Assembly: GCF_008312935.1 (NCBI RefSeq)
Contig: NZ_VSZO01000007.1
Coordinates: 353,173 to 417,172, forward strand
Length of the DNA stretch: 64,000 nt
DNA from: Roseiconus lacunae
GTDB taxonomy: Bacteria > Planctomycetota > Planctomycetia > Pirellulales > Pirellulaceae
Direction of reading: 5' to 3'
In this document: positions 55,620-64,000 of the stretch, piece by piece
Position numbering within the stretch: the stretch's first letter is position 1
Layout: each line of letters starts with the position of its first letter
The notes under the pieces: generated by a model
Database searches by the model: none
What the model saw: only the letters and a program-made list of their open reading frames with translations
Told to the model about the DNA's origin: nothing
Program-made: the position numbers and the translations under genes

Positions 55620-56783
55620 ATGGAATCCCATTTCAATTCTGAATTTCCATCCGTCGAATATCTTCGCGCGAAAGCGAAATCGCGGATGCCTGCGTTTGCG
55701 TACGACTATTTGGCGGCGGGCTGTTTCAGCGAGGTCAATCTGGCGAGGAACAATTCTGATATTCGCCAGATTCAACTGAAACCGTGGTACCTCCGTGACT
55801 TTGCCGGCGCCGACCAAACGACTGAATTATTTGGCGAAACTTACGATGCCCCGTTCGGTGTCGCGCCTGTCGGATTACAGGGGCTGATGTGGCCAAAAGC
55901 CTGCGAGTACTTGGCCCAAGCCGCGGTCGACCACAATCTCCCTTTCACGCTTTCGACGGTCAGTACCGCCAGCATCGAGACGATTGCTAAGATTACTGAC
56001 GGACGGTTCTGGTTTCAGCTTTATCACCCCGCAGAAGAAGAGTTGCGTGACAAGTTACTCGAACGCGCCTGGGATGCCGGTTGCCGAACTTTGGTCATCC
56101 TGGCCGACACTCCGACGTTCGCCTATCGTCCGAAAGAAATTCGCAACGGCCTATCGATTCCCCCACGAATGACCCCACGCAATATTCTGCAAATGTTTCT
56201 CAGCCCGACTTGGGCGTGGGGCCAGCTGATGGCGGGTAAGCCCGAGTTTCAAACGATGAAGCCTTATATCCCCAAAGGCTTGAACATGAAGCACCTGGGA
56301 CTGTTCATGAACAAAACGTTTTCGGGACGCTTGACCGAATCAAAAATTGCCCCGATTCGTGAAAAATGGAAAGGCAACTTAGTCGTCAAAGGAATCGTCA
56401 ATCCCGAAGACGCGGAGATCGCCGTCAAACATGGACTCGATGGTATGATCGTTTCCAATCATGGCGGCCGGCAACTGGACCGAGGTCAATCGACTGTTGT
56501 TCCAATGCATCGATTAGTGCCAGAGTTTGGTGACAAACTGAAAGTGATGATCGACGGCGGAATGTATTCCGGCGCTGACATCGCAGCCTGTTTGGCTTGT
56601 GGAGCCGACTTCGCCTTCATGGGGCGGACACCGATGCTCGGTGTTTGTGCGCTCGGAAAGCACGGCGGGCATCACACTTTTGAGATGTTGAAGAAACAGT
56701 TGCAACAGGTGATGGAGCAAGTGGGCTGTGAAAAAGCATCCGGTCTGAGAGCGCATTTAATTCCAGAAAGCGTTCCCGCGTAG
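55620..56783 (+). CDS. FMN-dependent alpha-hydroxy-acid dehydrogenase (lactate/glycolate type)
   Basis: Seen: ATG 55620 (MESHFNSEFPSVEYLRAKA) is preferred; the frame also opens at ATG 55569 with 17 extra residues of poor quality. FMN-binding and catalytic segments: APVGLQGLMWPKACEYLAQA, PFTLSTVSTASIETIA, FQLYHP, VILADTP, VVKGIVNPEDAEIAVKHGLD, then SNHGGRQLDRG with the catalytic His and the substrate-binding Arg, and MIDGGMYSGADI near the C-terminus. Known: this fold oxidises L-lactate, glycolate or other 2-hydroxy acids using FMN, passing electrons to oxygen or quinone. Substrate cannot be told by eye. Context: single plus-strand gene next to nadB on the other strand. Confidence 0.92.
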   Translation: MESHFNSEFPSVEYLRAKAKSRMPAFAYDYLAAGCFSEVNLARNNSDIRQIQLKPWYLRDFAGADQTTELFGETYDAPFGVAPVGLQGLMWPKACEYLAQAAVDHNLPFTLSTVSTASIETIAKITDGRFWFQLYHPAEEELRDKLLERAWDAGCRTLVILADTPTFAYRPKEIRNGLSIPPRMTPRNILQMFLSPTWAWGQLMAGKPEFQTMKPYIPKGLNMKHLGLFMNKTFSGRLTESKIAPIREKWKGNLVVKGIVNPEDAEIAVKHGLDGMIVSNHGGRQLDRGQSTVVPMHRLVPEFGDKLKVMIDGGMYSGADIAACLACGADFAFMGRTPMLGVCALGKHGGHHTFEMLKKQLQQVMEQVGCEKASGLRAHLIPESVPA

Positions 56784-56888
56784 TGCAAGCCGCGACGACC
56801 CTGGCTTGTAGCTAAGACGACCGGGCCTGATGCCAGTCGGGTGATGAGTCAAATCAAGGCAATCACGTTAGTTGGAGCACTTGTGTGC

Positions 56889-58544
<1,656 letters not shown>

Positions 58545-59039
58545 CTGCTATTCATCTCTTCAATTCATTCGACGTTGGCGTCCACGCGGCTTTGGGAACC
58601 GTTAAACGCTGGAGACCAGACAGCGTTGCAGACCACACAGCAGGCCCCATGTCATTGGACGGGCCTTATTGCAATCGTTCGGACTTTCAACAAAAACGCT
58701 TGTCGCAATTTATTCTTCCACAAACTGCCAGTTTACGCGAGGCGGGATGTTGCGTCACCCGTCCCACAGCCCTCTAAAACCATCTGGGGTATCGCCTAAA
58801 TTCGATGATCTCGTTTGTTCTGAATACGACGCCCATTTTTTGACTCGCCTATTTCCCCTTCCCTACCTGCTCATCGCCACACGGCGCGGACATTGACTTT
58901 GGCCCCCTCTCGGGGCGAATGCTTTGCTCCCGCAAAAATCTGACGCGCGATTGATCATTCGATCGGACATTGGTCGTTTGTTACGGCCGAGTCATGACGC
59001 GCACGACACGGCCAATCCAAAATGAAATCCGAACGGAAA
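58545..59039 (-). other. Intergenic region, 495 bp, before nadB
   Basis: No convincing gene. A short stretch (58764-58779) containing ACAGCCCTCTAAAAC recurs at 45183-45197 in another gap. The promoter of nadB should lie here, but boxes were not fixed. Confidence 0.4.
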
Positions 59040-60152
59040 CTAGCGTGAATTTGCCTCGTTGCCTGTCCCCGAAGCCGTGTCCAAAGGCGATTCCCAGATC
59101 GCAATTTCCAATCGACCGTCGCTGTGTGCCCAAGCACGCGACATCGCCGGTGTATTCGTGCCAAGAAATATTTTTCCAGTGCGATCAACCGCAATCAGTC
59201 CACCATCCCCGGGACGTAACACTTCCTCGAGGCAGTTGCGACAAGCAGCCTCGACGGATTCGCCGGCTAACTCCATTCGCATCCCGACGCGTGCGGCGAT
59301 CGAGTGGCGAATAAATTCTTCTCCGATCCCCGTTCCGCTGACCGCCGCCGTCTTATTATTCGCGTAAGTTCCGGCCCCCAAAATCGGTGAGTCGCCTACT
59401 CGGCCGTAGCGTTTTGCCGTCCGACCGCCAGTTGACGTCGCGGCGGCCAAGTTTCCGTGGCTGTCCAACGCCACACAGCCAACCGTTTCTCCGGTGTCAG
59501 CTTCACCCGAATCATTCAGATTTTGATCCGAAGGCACCTCGTAGGCCGGCGAAGTCGGTGGTTCCAAGTCCATCGATGACATTGTTTTAATGAGTTGTTT
59601 CCATCGACGCTCGGTATAAAAGTAAGGCTGATCGACGGTCGCGCAGCCTCGGTCGGCCGCAAACGTGTCGGCATCATCCCCCGCCATCAGCACGTGATAT
59701 CGATCTTCCATCACCAAACGCGCCGCATTGATTGGGTTTTTGATTTGCTTGACGCCTGCGACCCCTCCACCTTCCAGTGTTGCCCCGTCCATAATCGACG
59801 CATCCAGCTCGTGATAGCCCGCCGAGTTAAACACTGCACCGCGACCGGCATTGAAGAGTGGGTTGTCTTCGAGCGCGTTGACGGTTGCGTTGACTGCGTC
59901 CAACGATGTGCCGCCGCTTTTCAGAATCGCAATCCCGCGATCGAGTGCTGCTCGCAACCCGTCACGATATCGAGCAACGACTTCGGCGGGTAAATCCTTC
60001 GGTAGCGACCCCGCTCCACCATGCAATGCGATCGCCCAGGTCGCGTGTTGAGAGGGATCGGATTGTGCATTCTGGGCATTGATCGAAGCGGGCATGATGA
60101 CGAAGAGCCAAATGTGAATAAGCAGACTGACGCAGCGGCGATGCAAGTTCAT
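59040..60152 (-). CDS. Secreted isoaspartyl peptidase/L-asparaginase (Ntn hydrolase)
   Basis: Seen: 370 residues, ATG start. Signal peptide (1-26, cut near SINAQ). The plant-type asparaginase/isoaspartyl peptidase fold: IALHGGAGSLPKDLP, NPLFNAGRGAVFNSAG, SIMDGATLEGGGVAGVKQI, then the self-cleavage site before Thr 223 in ETVGCVALD, GNLAAATSTGGRTAKRYGRV and SPILGAGTYANN. Known: the precursor self-cleaves at this Thr into alpha and beta chains, and the Thr becomes the nucleophile; it hydrolyses isoaspartyl dipeptides and asparagine. The signal sequence makes it periplasmic. Context: single minus-strand gene. A linker with Asp/Ser before Thr 223 is where the cut occurs. High certainty. Confidence 0.95.
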   Translation of the reverse strand: MNLHRRCVSLLIHIWLFVIMPASINAQNAQSDPSQHATWAIALHGGAGSLPKDLPAEVVARYRDGLRAALDRGIAILKSGGTSLDAVNATVNALEDNPLFNAGRGAVFNSAGYHELDASIMDGATLEGGGVAGVKQIKNPINAARLVMEDRYHVLMAGDDADTFAADRGCATVDQPYFYTERRWKQLIKTMSSMDLEPPTSPAYEVPSDQNLNDSGEADTGETVGCVALDSHGNLAAATSTGGRTAKRYGRVGDSPILGAGTYANNKTAAVSGTGIGEEFIRHSIAARVGMRMELAGESVEAACRNCLEEVLRPGDGGLIAVDRTGKIFLGTNTPAMSRAWAHSDGRLEIAIWESPLDTASGTGNEANSR

Positions 60153-60292
60153 CTCAAATCGACTAAGCAGCGGGGTCGGACCAATCCGGAAGCAACCGAT
60201 CGTTGCAATTTACTCGATTGTTGCTCGCTCTGCTCAACCTTTCTACGATGCGGATCCTGCATGCGCCCCGAAGTGTTGATTGGACCGCACCT

Positions 60293-61570
60293 TTAACGAA
60301 GTAGGACCGCTTCGATCGAAAGGCCAGGACCGAATGCCAACATCACGCATGGAAAAGAACCATCACCACCTAATGACAGATCGCTGTCTAGCAGACGCTC
60401 GAGGACAAAGAGGACTGTTGGTGAAGACATATTGCCAAAATCAGCCAGTACCGATGTCGACGCGGCCCACTGGGATTCTTCAAGCGATAACGCGTTTGCG
60501 CATGATCGCAAGATCTTTGGGCCTCCCGGATGAATCGCCCAGTTTCGAACCCGATCGATCGTCAAATCGTGTTCGGCCAACCACTGTGTCATCCATTCAC
60601 GAAGCGACCGTTCGATCACAGCCGGGACCTGCGCCGACAACGACATTTCAAAGCCATGGTCGCCGATTCGCCATCCCATCAGGTCGTCCGTTTCGGCAAG
60701 CAGCGTAGAGCCGGTTGCCGTTACGCTCGGTGCGCGCTCGCTGCGGTTTTCCGATACGCTTGACGCGTTTGACGTCCGTTGCCCTACGACTGCCGCGGCG
60801 CCGTCGGCAAACAACGCGTTCGAAACGATGTGTTCAGGATCCCAACCGTACTGCTGATGCAACGAACATAATTCGACCGCGCAAATTAAAAGCCGTGCAT
60901 TTGGATCGGCTTCCGCAAACGCTTTCGCAACGCGCAAACCATTGATCGCGCCATGGCATCCCATGAAGCCGATGTGAGTTCGTTGGACACCAAGGTTTAG
61001 TCCGCAGCCAGTGATAAGGGCGAGGTCAATTCCCGGGGCCGCGAATCCGGTGCAAGATACGGTGATCAAGTGAGTCACCTCATTGGCTTGCCAACCGGCG
61101 GACTCGATTGCCCGTCGTGCGGCCACGATCGCCAACGGACCGGCATGCTTTTCATAAGCATTTAGCCGAGTCGCGGTCGAAGGTCCGCGATCGTCAGGTC
61201 CACTCGCAGGCGGATAGAACGATTGAGTGACAGACTGTTGGTGTTCGACATGCCGCAGCAATCCCGTTTGTATGGAATCCATGGTTGCGACCGCCAACCC
61301 TTCTTCGGATTCTGCTGCCGGTATCGACGCGTCGGCTCGCGTAAGAGATTCGCTTTCACCGTTTTGCTTTACGTTATCTCTCCCAGGTCTGCCGGACTCG
61401 ACGGCAACGCTATGCCGAAAACGAACTCCGGACCGTCGATACAATCCGCTGATCACTCGAGATCGGGACTCGGTGTCTCCTGTCAATGTCTCCGCAATCG
61501 CAGCGGCGTCCTCTTGTGCGACCCCATACTTCGGCGTCGCCGTCCCCAACCCTTCAATCTTAAAACCCAT
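60293..61570 (-). CDS. Type III polyketide synthase (chalcone/stilbene synthase family)
   Basis: Seen: ATG 61570 (MGFKIEGLGTATPKYGVAQE) is preferred over the frame start at 61636, which adds 22 non-conserved residues. Active-site triad: Cys 173 in VSCTGFAAPG, His 347 in WAIHPGGPKIL, Asn 380 in FGNMSSPTV. GFMGCHGAINGLRVAKAFAE and ALFADGAAAVV are typical. Known: these enzymes extend an acyl starter with malonyl units to give alkylpyrones or alkylresorcinols. Odd: an insertion of about 50 polar residues (roughly 58-112) before SFYPPAS, with no equivalent in family members I know. Context: last gene of the cluster with the FAD oxidoreductase and methyltransferase, 220 bp after the former, separated by a tandem repeat. 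Confidence 0.93.
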   Translation of the reverse strand: MGFKIEGLGTATPKYGVAQEDAAAIAETLTGDTESRSRVISGLYRRSGVRFRHSVAVESGRPGRDNVKQNGESESLTRADASIPAAESEEGLAVATMDSIQTGLLRHVEHQQSVTQSFYPPASGPDDRGPSTATRLNAYEKHAGPLAIVAARRAIESAGWQANEVTHLITVSCTGFAAPGIDLALITGCGLNLGVQRTHIGFMGCHGAINGLRVAKAFAEADPNARLLICAVELCSLHQQYGWDPEHIVSNALFADGAAAVVGQRTSNASSVSENRSERAPSVTATGSTLLAETDDLMGWRIGDHGFEMSLSAQVPAVIERSLREWMTQWLAEHDLTIDRVRNWAIHPGGPKILRSCANALSLEESQWAASTSVLADFGNMSSPTVLFVLERLLDSDLSLGGDGSFPCVMLAFGPGLSIEAVLLR

Positions 61571-61591
61571 CTTGCTTTCCAATGTAAGCCA

Positions 61592-61634
61592 CGCACATGT
61601 TAGCTCTGTACGTCGCATGTTAGCTCTGTACGTC
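61592..61634 (-). repeat. Tandem repeat upstream of the polyketide synthase gene
   Basis: Two direct copies of CATGTTAGCTCTGTACGTC (plus strand, 61596-61614 and 61615-61633), with a third partial unit GAACTTGTACGTCGC around 61641-61655. It lies 22 to 64 bases upstream of the start codon on the minus strand. Could be operator sites or a simple repeat. Nothing else fills 61571-61790. Confidence 0.6.
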
Positions 61635-61790
61635 ACGCTTGAACTTGTACGTCGCGTTTGAAGTCGACCGCGCCATTCTGTCTTGACTCGATGTCGCTCT
61701 GGGCCTATCCAAGGAATGACATCGGCAAAATCAAAGTCCCCTCAAACAGCGTCTGGCAATTTATGAGCCAACGTCGCAAACTCGATGATG

Positions 61791-63002
61791 CTACGCCGAT
61801 AACTCGACATCGAATTGGTCGATTAATCGCCCGGTTAGCTTGGGAAATCTTGCCGCAATCGAAACGCCAAATTTCGCGACCGTAGGGTGGCGAAGCAACC
61901 AAGCTAGACGCCGGCACGTCCGCTGACTTTGGTAAATCTGACGACGCCAATCTTGTGCCCAATCTGCTTCTGCAGTCTCAAGGTCCCCGCTGACAGCAAT
62001 TTTGACCGATCGTGTGACGAGGGCCCCGCCGTGCATTGCCCATGCCATCCCCTCCCCGGTGAATGGTTCGACATAACCAGAAGCATCCCCGACGACAAAA
62101 ACACGTTCGCTTGCCACCCGATTGATCGACCTGCTAAGTGACGGCGTTCCACGCCATTGCCGCCTATCACCAAGCGACATTGTTGACGCCGGAAGGCTTG
62201 GAAACCCCGCTTCACCCAATAACGCCGAAAAGGCCTTTTCGGGTGATCCGCATGCACGCAGAAACGTTGGATCGACAGCGGCGGCCAAGTTCACATCGCC
62301 ACCCTCGACCAATACAAGCCCCGCGTATCCCCCAGACGCTGCCGCCATGTGAATGGTGTGCGGGCGAACCCAAGGCATCGAATCACGTCCTTCGATGACA
62401 ACCGCGCCAATTCCAACGTGCGAACTTTCTGCGATGCGTTCTTCGAACTCAGTCGACTTTAGACTTGGATGTCCCAAACCGTCCGCAACAACGATGGCTT
62501 TCGCCTGAATACAAATTTCGTTTTGTTGCCTGACCGAATTCAGTCGAACGCCACGCGTTCCGTTTGGCTGCGCATCGGCCGCGCTGCTCGCTGGTGCTTC
62601 AACTGTCGCCGTCACACGATCGATCACCGACGCCCCTGCTTCGATTGCCGCAGTAACTAGCAATCGATCAAGCCGGCTACGTGAAACGGCCAAACCTTCT
62701 GGAACACGTCGCTCCAATTCACCCCCAAAACCTTTCAGCCAAAACGAATGCGTGGACTGCCCCTCAAGACGACGCACGGCGTCATGTAGACCGAGTGACG
62801 TCAAAACGCGCAATGCGCGATGGTTCAAGCATGCCCCGCAAACTTTGTGTTTGCCGAGTGCGTGTCGTTCGATCAGCAACGTTTTCAGTCCAGCCTTGGC
62901 CGAACAGATCGCCGCAATTGCTCCCGCTGGCCCTCCGCCGATGACGACACATTCCCAATGTCGCTCTAGTCCATCGAGTTTAGCCTGAACATCATGGATC
63001 AT
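61791..63002 (-). CDS. FAD-dependent oxidoreductase of the polyketide cluster (geranylgeranyl-reductase-like)
   Basis: Seen: ATG 63002 (MIHDVQAKLDGLERHWECVV) is preferred because it overlaps the methyltransferase stop as ATGA; the frame opens at 63068 but that would overlap by 70 bases. Rossmann FAD motif VVIGGGPAGAIAA near 22-34, KVCGACLNHRALRVL (a usual GGR/halogenase-type segment), VVADGLGHPSLKS, and the second motif VFVVGDASGYVEPFTGEGMA. Length about 403. Known: these flavoproteins reduce or epoxidise lipids, and in type III PKS clusters modify the resorcinol or pyrone product. Context: second gene of the three, translationally coupled to the methyltransferase. Specific reaction unknown. 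Confidence 0.92.
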   Translation of the reverse strand: MIHDVQAKLDGLERHWECVVIGGGPAGAIAAICSAKAGLKTLLIERHALGKHKVCGACLNHRALRVLTSLGLHDAVRRLEGQSTHSFWLKGFGGELERRVPEGLAVSRSRLDRLLVTAAIEAGASVIDRVTATVEAPASSAADAQPNGTRGVRLNSVRQQNEICIQAKAIVVADGLGHPSLKSTEFEERIAESSHVGIGAVVIEGRDSMPWVRPHTIHMAAASGGYAGLVLVEGGDVNLAAAVDPTFLRACGSPEKAFSALLGEAGFPSLPASTMSLGDRRQWRGTPSLSRSINRVASERVFVVGDASGYVEPFTGEGMAWAMHGGALVTRSVKIAVSGDLETAEADWAQDWRRQIYQSQRTCRRLAWLLRHPTVAKFGVSIAARFPKLTGRLIDQFDVELSA

Positions 63003-63706
63003 GTCTTTCCCCAACGCAAAAGGAAACGCTGTGGCCAATGTCTTTTTAGTTCGATCGGCCGCATGCATGCTTGCTCAGTTAAACGCAAGACTTCCGATGG
63101 TGTGAACGCAGCGCGGACCGATTGCGGTCCATCAAAATGAACGATCTTTGAGCGGGAAAGTAGACGGCAGCCAGCCCAAGCGAGCATATACCCGCTCAAT
63201 GTACGTCTCAGATCGTCGACGAGGACGCAGTGCTCGCACTTGGATGCCATGTTCTTTAACAAAATGACCGCATCTTGTTCGGTAAGATGATGGAGGAATA
63301 GCGAACTCATCACAATGTCGTATCCCTCTGGAACGTCGTCCGCAATCACGTCCGCTTGAATGAACTTGTGCTGCCGCGGGTTCACGTTTGCAGGGTTTTG
63401 GTGGGCATAACGCAATGCTTGTTCGCTGATGTCGCAACCGTCAATCGTTAACTCAACACCACTCTGCTTTGCCCGGCGAGCGATCGAAAAGACAGTGTCG
63501 CCTCCGCCGCAAGCAACGTCCAAGATCCGTAGGGGACGATTGTTTAACCGAGTTCGCTCGGCACATATTGCTGACCAAAGGACCGAAACGCTGCGACTGA
63601 AATAATTGATCCTTCGCAATCCCGCTAGTGCCGTGTGATGACGATCGACGTCAAGCCCCGGATCATCCATTAATTCAGGCACGAGCCGACGTTGTCGCAA
63701 CATCAA
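62999..63706 (-). CDS. Class I SAM-dependent methyltransferase of the polyketide cluster
   Basis: Seen: 235 residues, ATG 63706 (Met 2 also possible). SAM-binding DVACGGGDTVFSIARRAKQS (motif I with CGGGD), IDGCDISEQALRYA, FIQADVIADDVPEGYDIVMS and LFLHHLTEQDAVILLKNMA. Typical of the small Methyltransf_25/11 type. Known: such enzymes methylate oxygen or carbon of small molecules; next to a type III PKS they act on the polyketide product. Context: first gene of the cluster, stop overlapping the next start (ATGA). The DNA upstream (63707-63907) shows no gene and probably contains the promoter. Confidence 0.92.
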   Translation of the reverse strand: MMLRQRRLVPELMDDPGLDVDRHHTALAGLRRINYFSRSVSVLWSAICAERTRLNNRPLRILDVACGGGDTVFSIARRAKQSGVELTIDGCDISEQALRYAHQNPANVNPRQHKFIQADVIADDVPEGYDIVMSSLFLHHLTEQDAVILLKNMASKCEHCVLVDDLRRTLSGYMLAWAGCRLLSRSKIVHFDGPQSVRAAFTPSEVLRLTEQACMRPIELKRHWPQRFLLRWGKT

Positions 63707-63907
63707 AGAAATTCACATGCCTTGTTTCTGAACAGCCCCATACTTAACCGACTCACAGATCGACCGCCCCTTCCACGTTAAATGATTTGAAGCCCCCCAT
63801 AACGGGAACTTCCGAGGACAACGTCGCGAGCCAATGTTTCGTCAGTGTAGCAAAACGTCAACTTCAGATTCGGAGACGTTTCTCGGGGAGACTCCGTGCC
63901 CCCCCCT

Positions 63908-64000
63908 GCTAAGCAGGCAAACACGAGTCTTTGGGTTTAAACATCTGGATAACACCTTCCCGCTTGCGGGAGGGTCGGACGAGCAAACGGCCGGGGAGGG
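63908..64000 (+). repeat. MITE-like dispersed repeat, copy 3 (cut by window end)
   Basis: Identical over about 93 bp to the start of the copy at 11743 (CTAAGCAGGCAAACACGAGT through GGCCGGGGAGGG). The rest lies outside the window. Perfect identity over 52 kb suggests recent spread. Confidence 0.85.

Overview
The window looks like a chromosomal segment of a marine planctomycete of the Rhodopirellula/Pirellulales type. Supporting signs are two secreted sulfatases, a planctomycete cytochrome (PSCyt/PSD1) plus DUF1501 pair, a YTV-repeat wall-type protein, several Gfo/Idh/MocA oxidoreductases, a secreted EF-hand protein, many non-ATG starts with weak Shine-Dalgarno sites, and intergenic regions full of dispersed palindromic repeats. 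The taxonomic call is inference from gene content; no rRNA is present.

Layout. 84-9692: a probable membrane-stress operon of an S2P/M50 protease with CBS domains, a YqiJ-like OB-fold membrane protein, a YqiK-type flotillin and a 1752-residue DUF3686 AAA ATPase, closed by a strong terminator. 10007-26658: mostly single genes (YTV protein, two sulfatases, PSD1/DUF1501 pair, PIN-like protein, CxxCH secreted protein, O-methyltransferase, WGR/beta-propeller protein) with repeats between them. 26725-33017 (minus): ygfZ, DUF58, BatA-type VWA protein and a large secreted alpha-helical repeat protein. 33302-41922 (minus): two Gfo/Idh/MocA proteins, a DoxX-type protein, an EF-hand protein, tyrS and ispD; an SRP RNA gene (36882-36993, plus) sits in the gap among them. 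42091-48647: a hypothetical anchored protein, a UvrD/PcrA-type helicase, a sugar epimerase-like protein, ligA and a small membrane peptide.

48974-54235 is the most unusual part: a 5.2-kb island anchored at a CAT-anticodon tRNA. The 3' half of the tRNA plus its terminator is duplicated at the far end. A broken tyrosine recombinase lies next to the tRNA. The interior is a cassette array on the minus strand in which each short gene is followed, at nearly constant spacing, by an integron attC-like site (five sites recognised; each has the same two extrahelical bases six nucleotides apart). No integron integrase is present, so this is a CALIN-type array carried in a tRNA island. Its cargo includes a TIR-domain protein, a zinc-ribbon protein, a putative lipoprotein with a secretin-like domain, membrane proteins and a 55-residue protein.

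54677-63706 returns to core-like genes: cold-shock/DUF1294 protein, FMN-dependent alpha-hydroxy-acid dehydrogenase, nadB, a secreted isoaspartyl peptidase, and a type III polyketide synthase cluster (methyltransferase, FAD oxidoreductase, synthase). The window ends inside the third copy of a roughly 170-bp MITE-like repeat.
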